Assembly: GCA_017476005.1 (NCBI GenBank)
Contig: JAFVEM010000016.1
Coordinates: 56,235 to 120,234 of the forward strand
Reading direction: 5' to 3'
DNA from: Selenomonadaceae bacterium
GTDB lineage: Bacteria > Bacillota > Negativicutes > Selenomonadales > Selenomonadaceae
Length of the DNA: 64,000 nucleotides
The position numbers were made by a program, and so were the translations under genes. The notes below the pieces were generated by a model. The model worked only from the letters and a program-made list of their open reading frames with translations. It was not told the origin of the DNA and did not search any database. Shown here piece after piece: positions 53,782 to 62,823 of the stretch; positions within the stretch are counted from its first letter, which is position 1; every line of letters starts with the position of its first letter.

Positions 53782-54819
53782 TTAACCTAAATCCTTCCCG
53801 GCCTCCGCCAGAATGCGCATTTGCTCCATGGTTTGCTCCTCCGTGACCAGCGGCGGCACGCCGTTTATGATGGTTTCGTAGAGCGCATCATAAAATCTGG
53901 CGTAATCGCCTTGCGCCGAGGGAACCTTCTCCTCGTGGTAGCCGCCCTCTTGGTCATAGTAAATGAGGGTGCCGTAATGCTCTGGCAAATCCATACCAAA
54001 ATCCTCGTGACCTTGAGGCAAGTAGAATTTTTTGAGATCAGCCTCTTGCCTGTCTTGCTCGGCCTTGATGAACGTGCCTTGGCTGCCATAGACTTCAAAA
54101 CTGGGACGCGGCTTGGCTCTAAAGTAACTGGACTTCACCGAGACTTTGAAGCCGTCGTAGAACATATCAATGTCGAAGTAATCGTTCATGCGACCGCGTC
54201 CCAAGAGTTGCCGCACGTCGGCCTTTACCGTTAGCGGCTTCCCCCAGTAGGACAACACTTGATCCACGGTATGGCAAGCGTGGGTATAAAGAAAGGCGTT
54301 ATCCCGACGGTATTCTTTTTCCCCCTCCGGGACATAAGCGCGATAATAATCGTAATGCATATTGACCTCGAAAATCCTGCCCAGTTTCCCGGAGGCTATG
54401 ACCTGCTGGGTAGTCAGGAAGTCGCTGTCGAAACGACGATTTTGATAGCACTGCACCGTTAAACCTTTTTCTTTGGCCAAGCTAAAAAGCTCCGCCGCCT
54501 CGTCAACATTAGTGGCAAAGGGCTTTTCTACCACGCAATTCTTGCCAGCTAGCAGTACCTGCCGCGCCATGGTCACATGACTGGCCGAAGGAGTACACAC
54601 CACCACCGCCTGAATTTCGGGGTCGTTTAGAAGTTTCGCCAAATCGTCCGTGTAGTAAACTCCGGGGATTTTCGCCCAAGCGCCGGGACGAAGCGTTCGC
54701 TGATAAATGGTTTTTACCAGCACTTTCTCGGGACGATTCAGGGCAAAGGGCAGATGATAGCGATTCGTGCTTTTGCCGTTGCCTATGTAGCCGAGTACCA
54801 GTTTCTGTTGTGCCGACAC
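53782..54819 (-). CDS. Gfo/Idh/MocA-family oxidoreductase
   Basis: 345-residue NAD(P)-dependent dehydrogenase, probably of sugars or inositols. N-terminal Rossmann fold (KLVLGYIGNGKSTNRYHLPF), the EKPFATNVDEA motif with the family Lys-Pro, and YTHACHTVDQV in the C-terminal domain. GTG start with AAGGAGG. Resembles YcjS/IolW-like members, substrate unknown. Confidence 0.9.
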   Translation of the reverse strand: MSAQQKLVLGYIGNGKSTNRYHLPFALNRPEKVLVKTIYQRTLRPGAWAKIPGVYYTDDLAKLLNDPEIQAVVVCTPSASHVTMARQVLLAGKNCVVEKPFATNVDEAAELFSLAKEKGLTVQCYQNRRFDSDFLTTQQVIASGKLGRIFEVNMHYDYYRAYVPEGEKEYRRDNAFLYTHACHTVDQVLSYWGKPLTVKADVRQLLGRGRMNDYFDIDMFYDGFKVSVKSSYFRAKPRPSFEVYGSQGTFIKAEQDRQEADLKKFYLPQGHEDFGMDLPEHYGTLIYYDQEGGYHEEKVPSAQGDYARFYDALYETIINGVPPLVTEEQTMEQMRILAEAGKDLG

Positions 54820-54857
54820 AGTAAAACCTCCTTAAAACAAGTTCTTAGAAATGACTT

Positions 54858-56060
54858 CTACCGAGTGGTAAACACATGCCCCATCTTCGTTTTCTTGACA
54901 TCTAGGTATTTTTCGTCGTACTCGTTGGGCTGAATGACGATGGGAACCCGTTCGACAATGGTAAGACCGTAACCCTCCAAGCCGGCGCGCTTGGCCGGGT
55001 TGTTGGTCATGAGGCGAATACTGGACAGCCCCAAGGAAGAAAGAATCTGCGCTCCCACCCCGTAATCCCGTAGATCCGGCGCAAAACCTAAGAGGACATT
55101 GGCTTCCACCGTGTCCTTTCCCTTGTCTTGCAAGGCGTAGGCGCGAATTTTATTGGCTAGCCCTATGCCTCTGCCCTCTTGGCGCATGTATAAAACTAAC
55201 CCTTCGCCTTCCGCCTCGATTCTCTTTAGCGCCGCCGCCAGTTGCTCGCCGCAATCGCAACGCATGGAACCTAAGGCATCCCCCGTCATACATTCGGAAT
55301 GAACCCTGACCAGCACCTTTTCCTTGCCGGCCACCTCTCCTTTGACAATGGCTAGATGACACTGGCCGTCCAATTCGCTCTCAAAGGCTTTGAGGCGAAA
55401 ATGGCCGTACTTGCTGGGAAAATCCACATCCGCCACCTGTTTGACGAAAGTTTCCGTGAGCTTACGGTATTCGATGAGGGCTTTCACCGTGATAATGTTC
55501 AGACCATGCTTGTGGGCAAACTCGATGAGGCGCGGCGTGCGCATCATGTGGCCGTCGTCATCCATTATTTCACAGCATAAGCCTGCGGGATAGAAGCCGG
55601 CAAGTCTGGCTAAATCCGTGGTGGTCTCCGTGTGACCGGCGCGACGAAGCACCCCTCCCTCCACGGAACGCAGGGGAAAAACGTGTCCGGGGCGACGAAA
55701 ATTTGCAGGTTTGGCCGTGGGATCAAGGAGTTTTTTGATAGTTTGACAACGCTCAAAGGCGGAGATGCCCGTTTCCGTATCGTAAGCGTCAATGGAAACG
55801 GTGAAGGCTGTTTCGTGGTTGTCCGTGTTGTTCGCTACCATTTGCTCGATGCCCAGTTCCGTCAGGCGTTTGCCTTCTATGGGAGTGCAGATAAGCCCCT
55901 TGGCGTAGGTGGCCATGAAATTTATCGCCTCCGGGGTAACGGTCTCGGCCGCTATAATAAGATCCCCTTCGTTCTCCCTGTCCTCGTCGTCAACCACGAC
56001 AATCATTTTACCGGCTTTGATATCGGCGATAGCCTGCTCCACGGTGGCAAAATCCGACAT
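54858..56060 (-). CDS. ribBA: Bifunctional DHBP synthase / GTP cyclohydrolase II
   Basis: About 400 residues with both riboflavin entry activities. The N-terminal half is 3,4-dihydroxy-2-butanone-4-phosphate synthase ([39 protein letters not shown]); the C-terminal half is GTP cyclohydrolase II with zinc cysteines ([18 protein letters not shown]) and [16 protein letters not shown] 56060 is chosen because AGGAGG ends right before the alternative ATG 56066. No FMN-riboswitch core is visible in the ~180 bases upstream. Confidence 0.96.
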   Translation of the reverse strand: MSDFATVEQAIADIKAGKMIVVVDDEDRENEGDLIIAAETVTPEAINFMATYAKGLICTPIEGKRLTELGIEQMVANNTDNHETAFTVSIDAYDTETGISAFERCQTIKKLLDPTAKPANFRRPGHVFPLRSVEGGVLRRAGHTETTTDLARLAGFYPAGLCCEIMDDDGHMMRTPRLIEFAHKHGLNIITVKALIEYRKLTETFVKQVADVDFPSKYGHFRLKAFESELDGQCHLAIVKGEVAGKEKVLVRVHSECMTGDALGSMRCDCGEQLAAALKRIEAEGEGLVLYMRQEGRGIGLANKIRAYALQDKGKDTVEANVLLGFAPDLRDYGVGAQILSSLGLSSIRLMTNNPAKRAGLEGYGLTIVERVPIVIQPNEYDEKYLDVKKTKMGHVFTTR

Positions 56061-56240
56061 AGTCATCCTCCTGTCCAAAAAAATTTTTTTATGACAATCT
56101 TTACCTAAAATTATAATCAACCCCGGCCGTTAAATCAATAACGGAAAAATTTTGCCGGGCGAGAGTCCATGCCTTGAAACTTGCCGCCAAAGGTGATACC
56201 CTTGAAGAAAAATGATTTTTATTTAGGGGGAGAGCCGACC

Positions 56241-57008
56241 ATGGACATAAATCTCATAGGTTTTGACGTTACTTTGGGGCGGACAAAGCCGGAAAATATC
56301 ATTCGCGAGGAGGCCTCCTGCCCCTTTTGCGACGTGGAACACCTGACCGACATCATCGATACGGCGGAGGATGGGATTATCCTCCTCAAAAATAAATACA
56401 ACGTCATTGAAAACGCCGACCAGTTTGTCATTATTGAGGGCAGCGCTTGTCGGGTAGATATGCCCGGCTACAGTAAAGACCATATGCGCCGCCTCGTTCG
56501 CTTCGGCTTTCGCCATTGGCAACGGCTCATCGCCACGGGTAAATACGCCGCCGTCATTTATTTCAAAAATTACGGCCCCATGTCCGGCGGCACCATCCGC
56601 CACCCCCATATGCAGTTGGTGGGCTTTCGGGAATTAAATGCGGGGTTGATGTTTTCCCCAAGGGAATTTGAAGGTCTGACCATTCGCGAGGAAGCCGGGA
56701 CGATTCTCAATGTATCTACCTGCCCCCGAGTGGGCTTTGGGGAGCTGAACATCGTGCCGGGGGAGAAAATTAACTTAAGCACCGTGGCGGATTTTATTCA
56801 AGTGGCGGTGGATTACCTCATGCACCACTTTAGTTCCCGTTGCCGTAGCTACAATATATTTTTCTACCCCCAAGGCGACAGTTTTTTTGTCAAGGTCATG
56901 CCCCGTTTTGCCACCTCCCCCCTGTTTATCGGGTACAATATCCACTTTTTGCCCAATAATTTGGAGGCGGTGGTGGAAGAGGTGCAACGCCTTTATTTTA
57001 CGCCGTGA
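56241..57008 (+). CDS. HIT-like protein (DUF4931 type)
   Basis: 255 residues. A CPFC zinc-type pair near the N-terminus (EEASCPFCDVEH) and a HIT/GalT-like motif RHPHMQLVGF, with KNYGPMSGGTI just before it, resemble galactose-1-phosphate uridylyltransferase-like and DUF4931 proteins. It may be a nucleotidyl transferase or hydrolase; substrate unknown. ATG 56241 follows AGGGGGAGAG. The next gene's frame overlaps its end by 4 bases if the earlier GTG is used there. Confidence 0.75.
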   Translation: MDINLIGFDVTLGRTKPENIIREEASCPFCDVEHLTDIIDTAEDGIILLKNKYNVIENADQFVIIEGSACRVDMPGYSKDHMRRLVRFGFRHWQRLIATGKYAAVIYFKNYGPMSGGTIRHPHMQLVGFRELNAGLMFSPREFEGLTIREEAGTILNVSTCPRVGFGELNIVPGEKINLSTVADFIQVAVDYLMHHFSSRCRSYNIFFYPQGDSFFVKVMPRFATSPLFIGYNIHFLPNNLEAVVEEVQRLYFTP

Positions 57009-57085
57009 CGGAGAGCCGCAAAAAAATAGTGGAAAAATCCTGCCGGACGTTGTACAATAGACGGCACGGAACGGGGGGGTTAGTT

Positions 57086-58255
57086 TTGACATTTGTCTTG
57101 GTGACAGTCAGCATAATGGCTGCCAGCATTGTTCTCATATATAAACTCACCAATTATTTTGGTTTTCGCATGAAATACCGCTCGCTCTTGCTTTGCGCCA
57201 TTATGGCCTTTGGGGTGAACATCGCGGCGATCATGCTGTCGCCTTACTTAACTAGGGCGCACTACCTGCGGCTGATTTTTTTAGTCTTGGCGGCGGCGGC
57301 GGTGGTGACTATTTATAACGAACACCTGGTCAGAGGCGAGGCAGAGCCGGTGGGAGGGGAGCTGACAGTTGCGGAGGCAGAACCTTCGGGGAGCCTACGC
57401 GACCGGGCTTTAGAAGGCGTTCACGCCTTTTTGCAACGGCTGGTGGGACTTACCGCCAGAGCCAAGAAGCCGCGCGACCAAGTGCCGAAACTGGCCTTTG
57501 AAACCCAAGCGGAAGAAGAGGCCAAACAACAAACGGTGACGGTAGCGAAAAAACCACTACCCTCGCCGCAACCGACGGTAGCAACTACTCCGACCTTAGC
57601 GGCGGAAACGCCGCCGGATGCGCCGCCGGTTTCCGCCGCGCCGCCCACCGCCAACGAGGCAAAAGACCAAATAGCGGCCACCGCGACTGCGGAGAAAAAA
57701 TCGGTAGCCGCTCCCTTTAAGCCCCCCACGGTTATTAAGCCCTTTCGTCCCACGCCCCTCCAAGCAGAAAAGCCGTCGGAAAAACCGGCCGAGGAGCCGC
57801 CGGTTAGGATGGTAGGTCTTACCCCCCAAGAGGAGCAACTCCTTGGCACCCAAATCGAGAATTTAACCAGTCTTGACGAGATTATTGATTTGGCCTACGC
57901 CAAAAAAGACGAGGGCAGTTTTTTGCAAGCCGCTTTCGCTTATCAAAAGGCCTTGGAACGCTATCGGGATGATAGCTACGCCCCCTTCCTCGCCATCGAA
58001 CTGGGCAATCTTTACAAGAGCAACGCGGCCTACGACAAGGCCATTGCCACCTATCAAGACGCTCTTTCCATTCCTTCTATTGCTGATGACGATGCCATGT
58101 ATCAGGAATTTAAGCGTAACCTCTTGTACCTGCGCACCGTTAAGTATATATTAAACAAGCACCACGCTTTGGCGACGCCTTTTGCCGACATTCCGGGCGA
58201 CTACCGCCGGGAAATAGAGCAGGTGTTCCAGCGGACGATAGCCGCCGGAACGTAG
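57086..58255 (+). CDS. Membrane protein with TPR-like C-terminus
   Basis: About 389 residues. Three N-terminal membrane helices (starting TFVLVTVSIMAASIVLIY) precede a Pro/Ala-rich linker (about 125-245) and a TPR-like end (EGSFLQAAFAYQKALERY, then YDKAIATYQDALSI). TTG 57086 follows GGGGGGG with good spacing and begins directly at the first helix; GTG 57005 would add 27 residues and overlap the HIT-like gene. Function unknown; TPRs suggest a protein partner. Confidence 0.65.
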   Translation: MTFVLVTVSIMAASIVLIYKLTNYFGFRMKYRSLLLCAIMAFGVNIAAIMLSPYLTRAHYLRLIFLVLAAAAVVTIYNEHLVRGEAEPVGGELTVAEAEPSGSLRDRALEGVHAFLQRLVGLTARAKKPRDQVPKLAFETQAEEEAKQQTVTVAKKPLPSPQPTVATTPTLAAETPPDAPPVSAAPPTANEAKDQIAATATAEKKSVAAPFKPPTVIKPFRPTPLQAEKPSEKPAEEPPVRMVGLTPQEEQLLGTQIENLTSLDEIIDLAYAKKDEGSFLQAAFAYQKALERYRDDSYAPFLAIELGNLYKSNAAYDKAIATYQDALSIPSIADDDAMYQEFKRNLLYLRTVKYILNKHHALATPFADIPGDYRREIEQVFQRTIAAGT

Positions 58256-58297
58256 CCGCTGGCCACGAATGTGATATAAAAAGCTGGAGGTATGTTA

Positions 58298-59344
58298 ATG
58301 AAAAAAAGTGTAGAAATTCTGGGACTCCCCATCATCAGCATCACCGAGGGACGCGAACTGGGCATGAGTAAAACCCTCCTTATCGACGCCAAAAACGGCA
58401 CGGTGGCTGCTGTGACCATCGAGGATGAGGATTGGTATCGCGGCGTTAAACTCATACCCTACGAATCGGTTATCGCTATTGGGGATGACGCGGTTACCGT
58501 CACCAACAGCGAGAACATTTTGAAGCTGGACGAGGCCGGGGACTTTGAAAATCTCTTGGACGAGAATATTCGCGTCATCGGCACCAAGGCCATTACCAAG
58601 AACGGTACCATCGAGGGCAATATCACCGAGCTTTACATCGGCGACGACGGCAAGATCGAAAAATGCGAGATTACCGCCCCCGACGGCACCACTTCCGAAG
58701 TTATGGCCGACCAGATTTCTATTTTTGGTAAACAGGTCACGGTCATCGACCCCATGGGGGAAAAAAAAACTAAATTCGTAGCCCCCCCGACGGTTGCGCC
58801 GCCGGAAGTTGCTGCCCCGGAACCCGTGGAGGCTATCGCTCCTGAAGTACAGGCCGCGCCGGAACCTGCAATACAGGTTGCGCCCGAGCCGGAGATTCCT
58901 GCCAGCCCCGAGATTGTGCCGGAGGTAGCGCCCGAGCCGGAGATTCCTGCCAGCCCCGAGATTGTGCCGGAGGTAGCGACCGAGCCGGTGACGGTGCCGG
59001 AGCCAATGCCGGAACCTGCCCCGGTGGAGCCGGAGCCGGTAGTCGTGCCGGAACCTGAGCCTATCCCGGAGCCTGAGCCGCCGAAACCGGCTCCTCCCAA
59101 GGCAGAGGCAAAAAGACCGGTAGCGCCAGCCGCGCCTAAGGCCGCCGACACCAAACAACAGGCGGCGGATAAGGCCACGGAAGAGCGCCATCGTCGTTTC
59201 CTCCTCGGCAAAAAGGCCGCTCGCACCATCAAGATGGACAATGGCATCGTCATCGTAGAAGCCGGCGCCGATATTACGGAGGAAGTCCTCCAAAAGGCCA
59301 AGCTCGCCAACAAGTTCATCGAACTCTCCATGAACGTGCAGTAA
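58298..59344 (+). CDS. PRC-barrel protein with Pro/Glu-rich repeats
   Basis: 348 residues. Two PRC-barrel-like segments occupy about 1-165 (VEILGLPIISITEGRELG, KLIPYESVIAIGDDAV, then IEGNITELYIGDDGKIEKCEI). A long Pro/Glu linker (about 170-285) includes a perfect tandem 48-bp duplication. The end (ARTIKMDNGIVIVEAGADIT ... LANKFIELSMNV) is conserved-looking. PRC barrels occur in RimM and photosynthetic reaction-centre H subunits; the role here is unknown. ATG 58298 fits GGAGG spacing; ATG 58292 is too close. Confidence 0.75.
   Translation: MKKSVEILGLPIISITEGRELGMSKTLLIDAKNGTVAAVTIEDEDWYRGVKLIPYESVIAIGDDAVTVTNSENILKLDEAGDFENLLDENIRVIGTKAITKNGTIEGNITELYIGDDGKIEKCEITAPDGTTSEVMADQISIFGKQVTVIDPMGEKKTKFVAPPTVAPPEVAAPEPVEAIAPEVQAAPEPAIQVAPEPEIPASPEIVPEVAPEPEIPASPEIVPEVATEPVTVPEPMPEPAPVEPEPVVVPEPEPIPEPEPPKPAPPKAEAKRPVAPAAPKAADTKQQAADKATEERHRRFLLGKKAARTIKMDNGIVIVEAGADITEEVLQKAKLANKFIELSMNVQ
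58880..58975 (+). repeat. 48-bp tandem duplication in the PRC-barrel gene
   Basis: Two identical 48-bp units (58880-58927 and 58928-58975) coding APEPEIPASPEIVPEV twice in frame. Identity suggests recent slippage or ongoing length variation. Confidence 0.9.
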
Positions 59345-59351
59345 ACGGCAG

Positions 59352-59392
59352 AAAAATCCCCCGGATGTGTTTAGCGCATCCGGGGGATTTTT
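59352..59392. terminator. Bidirectional terminator
   Basis: AAAAATCCCCCGGATG (59352-59367) pairs perfectly with CATCCGGGGGATTTTT (59377-59392). It lies between the convergent PRC-barrel and dCMP-deaminase genes and has A/T tails on both sides. Confidence 0.93.
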
Positions 59393-59410
59393 TATTATAA
59401 AATTATATTT

Positions 59411-59872
59411 TTAATCGGTAATGTCCTCAGGCTTGCATTTAACTACGCTACCGTCGGTTTCGTAATAAACAACATGGGCGAGGCGAGCGTTTTTTAGCAT
59501 CCGGCGGCACAGCAAACAAGGCTTGCCCGAGGCTAAAGTGCCGTCGGCGTTGTAGCCCACGATATAGACGGTGGCGCCTTGCATTAGCGCCGGGTCGCCG
59601 TTAATGATGGCGTTTTGCTCGGCGTGAACGGCCACACACAGTTCGTAGTTTTGCCCCTTGGGGACATTTAGCCGCTCCCGTTCGCAAAGGCCGGTGTCGA
59701 TGCAGTTGGCCTCGCCGCGTGGGGCGCCGTTGTAGCCCGTACTTATGATGATATTGTCCTTGACGATAATCGCCCCGTAGCGGCGACGCAAACAGGTGGC
59801 GCGCCGTCCTACGGCCTTGGCTATAGCCAAAAAATACTCCGTCCAATCGGGACGCAACTGTTTATCCGCCAT
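59411..59872 (-). CDS. dCMP deaminase (ComEB-like)
   Basis: 153-residue zinc deaminase. Zinc and proton-shuttle residues are in VHAEQNAIIN and PCLLCRRMLKNARL, and the N-terminal CLRRRYGAIIVKDNIIISTG is family-typical. It converts dCMP to dUMP for thymidylate synthesis. ATG with GAGGCGG upstream. Immediately downstream of the SufC-like ATPase. Confidence 0.9.
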   Translation of the reverse strand: MADKQLRPDWTEYFLAIAKAVGRRATCLRRRYGAIIVKDNIIISTGYNGAPRGEANCIDTGLCERERLNVPKGQNYELCVAVHAEQNAIINGDPALMQGATVYIVGYNADGTLASGKPCLLCRRMLKNARLAHVVYYETDGSVVKCKPEDITD

Positions 59873-59884
59873 TTTTTTACCGCC

Positions 59885-60613
59885 TCACTTTAACTTCTCG
59901 CAGGTAGGTATAGCCGCCTCCGTGCCTAAAATCTCGGGCAAAATATCCTGCCCTCGGCCTTGTTTGGTCACTTGCCCGTCGGCGATGACGATAATTTCGT
60001 CGGCAATGCTGAGGATTCTTTCTTGGTGGGAAATGATGATGATGGAGCTGTCCTTAATGTCCCGGCGCATATTTTCGAAAATCTGGATGAGGTTTTGGAA
60101 GCTCCATAAATCGATGCCCGCCTCCGGCTCGTCAAATATGGACAGCCGGGTGTGGCGAGCGAGGACGGTGGCGATTTCGATACGCTTCAGCTCGCCGCCG
60201 GAAAGGGAATCGTTTACCTCCCGGCGAATGTAGTCTCTGGCGCACAGCCCCACCTCCGACAAGTAGTTGCACCCCTCCGCAAAGGTGATGCTCTTTCCGG
60301 CGGCGATTTGCAAAAGGTCAAACACCGTAATACCCTTAAAGCGAATAGGCTGCTGAAAGGCAAAACTAATACCTAGTTTCGCTCGTTCCGTAATGCCAAG
60401 CTCGGTGATATTTTCCCCATTCAAGAGAATTTCCCCTTCCGTGGGGCGCTCTATGCCGGCGATAATCCGCGCCAAGGTGGATTTACCGCTGCCGTTAGGG
60501 CCTGTTATAACCGTGAATTTTTCGCTGCCGATGGTGAGGCTTAAATTGCGGATGATGTCTATTTGCCGCTCGTCTTCGGTGACGGCAAAGGAAATATTTT
60601 TCAGCTCTAACAT
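59885..60613 (-). CDS. SufC-like ABC ATPase
   Basis: 242-residue soluble ATPase. Walker A TGPNGSGKST, Q-loop FQQPIRFKG, signature DSLSGGELKRIEIA, Walker B SIFDEPEAGID and switch ISHQE. The FDEPEAGIDLWSF and HQERIL wording resembles SufC, the iron-sulphur cluster assembly ATPase, rather than transport ATPases. No sufB/sufD gene lies next to it. ATG 60613 follows GGGAGAG. The tRNA-Arg gene lies 69 bases upstream. Confidence 0.85.
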   Translation of the reverse strand: MLELKNISFAVTEDERQIDIIRNLSLTIGSEKFTVITGPNGSGKSTLARIIAGIERPTEGEILLNGENITELGITERAKLGISFAFQQPIRFKGITVFDLLQIAAGKSITFAEGCNYLSEVGLCARDYIRREVNDSLSGGELKRIEIATVLARHTRLSIFDEPEAGIDLWSFQNLIQIFENMRRDIKDSSIIIISHQERILSIADEIIVIADGQVTKQGRGQDILPEILGTEAAIPTCEKLK

Positions 60614-60681
60614 GAACACGCTCTCCCATACATAGATAAAAGCAAAAGGTCTGCCAAGTCCAGCAGACCTATAATTTTCCA

Positions 60682-60758
60682 TGGTGCGATTGGCGCGAGT
60701 CGAACGCGCGACCTACTGCTTAGGAGGCAGTTGCTCTATCCTGCTGAGCTACAACCGC
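60682..60758 (-). tRNA. tRNA-Arg (CCU anticodon)
   Basis: 77 bases. Acceptor stem GCGGTTG/CAATCGC with one G-U pair, anticodon stem ACTGC/GCAGT around loop CTCCTAA (anticodon CCT), T-arm GCGCGTTCGACTCGCGC and encoded 3' CCA. Reads AGG codons. Confidence 0.97.
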
Positions 60759-60830
60759 AAGTCGAACTCATTGTAACACGCAGAAAGCGGCGGCGCAAGG
60801 GATTTTTTGCGTATCAAGCCTCACAACTTG

Positions 60831-60864
60831 TGTATTAAAATTATCAAAGTGTATTGTTTTATCT
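60831..60864 (+). promoter_or_regulatory. Direct repeats upstream of sigma-54 promoter
   Basis: TGTATTAAAATTATC and TGTATTGTTTTATC start at 60831 and 60850, 19 bases apart and 68-87 bases before the sigma-54 site. The position fits an activator site for a LevR/ManR-type regulator, but the match is inferred by eye. Confidence 0.35.
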
Positions 60865-60917
60865 TGTTACGAAAAAAATCGGCCAAACTACGGGGGAAAT
60901 TCCCTAATACAAAAAGT

Positions 60918-60933
60918 TGGCACGCCATTTGCA
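60918..60933 (+). promoter_or_regulatory. Sigma-54 promoter of the PTS operon
   Basis: TGGCACG-CCAT-TTGCA matches the -24/-12 consensus TGGCACG-N4-TTGCW exactly. It lies 75 bases before the IIA start. Mannose-family PTS operons in Firmicutes are classically sigma-54 dependent and activated by LevR/ManR. Confidence 0.92.
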
Positions 60934-61007
60934 TTTATTTTAGATGGCGAGGTAAATTATTTTGACCACGCCGGACGTAAAATTTTTCTTCAGAAGGAGG
61001 CAAGAAT

Positions 61008-61439
61008 ATGTTTGGTATTATCGTGGGTACTCATGGCCATTTTGCCGAGGGCATCTTGGAGTCCCTCAAGATGATCTTGGGCGAACAGAAGAATGTCAAG
61101 TCGGTGACGCTGGTTCCCGGGGAAGGCCCCGATGACGTGGTGGCCAAGTACGAAAAGGCCATTGCGGAGATGGATTGCGAGGACGGGGTTCTCTTCCTCA
61201 ACGACCTCTTCGGCGGCAGCCCCTACAACGCCGCTTGCCGTTTGGTTATCGGCAATGAGAAGTACGGCATCGTCACGGGGGTAAATCTCCCCATGCTCAT
61301 CGAAATGGCCAGCGCGCAGATGGCCTACTCCGGCGAGGACATTAAAGAACTCATGGAAAAGGCCGTGGAAGCCGGCAAAAACGGGATTCAGACCTTCCAT
61401 GCCAGCTCCGTATCGGATGAAGACGAGGAGGATTTGTAA
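61008..61439 (+). CDS. PTS mannose-family IIA component
   Basis: 143-residue cytosolic phosphocarrier, first of the operon. It starts FGIIVGTHGHFAEGILESLKMILG; His9 is the likely phosphorylated residue (equivalent to His10 of E. coli IIA-Man). The acidic C-terminus (SVSDEDEEDL) follows the domain. AGGAGG precedes the ATG. Its stop overlaps the IIB start (TAATG). Confidence 0.93.
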   Translation: MFGIIVGTHGHFAEGILESLKMILGEQKNVKSVTLVPGEGPDDVVAKYEKAIAEMDCEDGVLFLNDLFGGSPYNAACRLVIGNEKYGIVTGVNLPMLIEMASAQMAYSGEDIKELMEKAVEAGKNGIQTFHASSVSDEDEEDL

Positions 61440-61915
61440 TGAAGATTGTATTGGCTCGTATCGACGACCGTTTGATTCACGGTCAGGTGGCCACTGTCTG
61501 GTCGAAAGTGACCGGTTGCCAGCGCATTATCGTTTGCGATGACGATGTGGCCAAAGACAAAATCCGCTCCACGCTTTTAAAGCAGGTGGCTCCGGCGGGT
61601 ATCCAGTCCCATGTGGTTGACCTTGAGAAGGCCGTAAAGGTCTATAACAACCCCAAATATGCAGACGATAAGTGCCTCCTGCTCTTCACCAATCCCACCA
61701 GCGTTCTCTACATGGTGGAGCATGGCGTTGACATCAAGAGTGTCAACATCGGCGGCATGAGCTTCAAGGAGGGCAAGCACCAAATCACCGGCGCCGTTTC
61801 CGTGGATGACAAGGATATTGATTCCTTCAAGAAGCTCAACGAAAAGGGCATCGAACTGGAAATCCGCAAGGTTGACACCGACAAGAAAGTCATGCTCATG
61901 GATGTGCTGAAGTAA
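61439..61915 (+). CDS. PTS mannose-family IIB component
   Basis: 158-residue phosphocarrier that passes phosphate from IIA to sugar. N-terminal KIVLARIDDRLIHGQVATVW contains the active-site His14. The rest (RIIVCDDDVAKDKIR, SVNIGGMSFKEGKHQI) is family-typical for mannose/fructose/sorbose IIB. Translationally coupled to IIA. Confidence 0.93.
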   Translation: MKIVLARIDDRLIHGQVATVWSKVTGCQRIIVCDDDVAKDKIRSTLLKQVAPAGIQSHVVDLEKAVKVYNNPKYADDKCLLLFTNPTSVLYMVEHGVDIKSVNIGGMSFKEGKHQITGAVSVDDKDIDSFKKLNEKGIELEIRKVDTDKKVMLMDVLK

Positions 61916-62011
61916 TTTTTAGCCATTGCCTTGACAGAAAGCGTGGAGGTGGGTTATACTCGCCTCTCGCAGAATTTATTCATAAAGTTATTCGTTATGG
62001 AGGGAAACACA

Positions 62012-62800
62012 ATGGGTACTTTTCAAGTGCTGTTGATCTTCCTGTTCGCGACCATCGCGGGCATGGGATCCTGCTTGGACGAAATGCAGACGCATCGTCC
62101 TCTTATCGCTTGCACGGTGACGGGTCTTATCTTAGGCGACATGACCACGGGCATCATCATCGGCGGTACGCTGGAAATGATGGCCTTGGGCTGGATGAAC
62201 ATCGGCGCGGCTATCGCTCCTGATGCGGCGCTCGCCTCCGTTATCTCCACCATTCTCGTGGTGGCCGGTCATCAGACCGTGGCTACCGGTATCGCTATCG
62301 CCATGCCGCTGGCCGCTGCCGGTCAGGTTTTGGCCATTATTTGTAAAACCATTTCCGTGGTATTCCAACATAAAGCTGACAGCTACGCCGAAGAGGGCAA
62401 TCTCTTTGGTATCGACCTCTGCAACTACGGCGCTTTGATTCTTCAGGGTCTGCGCGTAGGTATCCCCGCCGTTCTCGTGGCTATGTCCGTTGGTACCGGC
62501 GTGGTGGAAGAAATGCTGAACGCCATTCCGCCCGTTATCACCGGTGGACTTCAGGTAGCCGGCGGCTTCATCGTGGTTGTAGGTTATGCCATGGTTATTA
62601 ACATGATGGGCGCCAATTACCTCATGCCTTTCTTCTTCCTTGGCTTTGTCGTGGCCGCTTTCACCGATTTCAACTTGGTGGCCTTGGGTGTCATTGGTCT
62701 CGTCAGCGCGGTGGTCTATATCCAGCTCAATCCTAAATATCAAGCTGTGGCCGCTGCCCCTGCTGCCGGCGGTGCCAGTGCCGACGACGAACTTGACTGA
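62012..62800 (+). CDS. PTS mannose-family IIC permease
   Basis: 262-residue membrane component. Starts GTFQVLLIFLFATIAGMGSCLDE and has LIACTVTGLILGDMTTGIIIGGTLEMMALGWMNIGAAIAPDAALAS, a hallmark of the IIC family. Ends in an Ala/Gly-rich tail. ATG 62012 follows GGAGGG; the longer frame from 61931 has no support. Forms the channel with IID. Confidence 0.93.
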   Translation: MGTFQVLLIFLFATIAGMGSCLDEMQTHRPLIACTVTGLILGDMTTGIIIGGTLEMMALGWMNIGAAIAPDAALASVISTILVVAGHQTVATGIAIAMPLAAAGQVLAIICKTISVVFQHKADSYAEEGNLFGIDLCNYGALILQGLRVGIPAVLVAMSVGTGVVEEMLNAIPPVITGGLQVAGGFIVVVGYAMVINMMGANYLMPFFFLGFVVAAFTDFNLVALGVIGLVSAVVYIQLNPKYQAVAAAPAAGGASADDELD

Positions 62801-62823
62801 TAAGGTACAAGGAGGTTTATGCA

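Noticed and set aside
56061..56240. Possible FMN riboswitch before ribBA
   Set aside because: The conserved core of the RFN element is not present; only A/T-rich sequence and a short GC-rich stretch are seen.
58880..58975. Possible CRISPR-like or regulatory tandem repeat
   Set aside because: It is an in-frame 48-bp duplication within a Pro/Glu linker, with no spacers.
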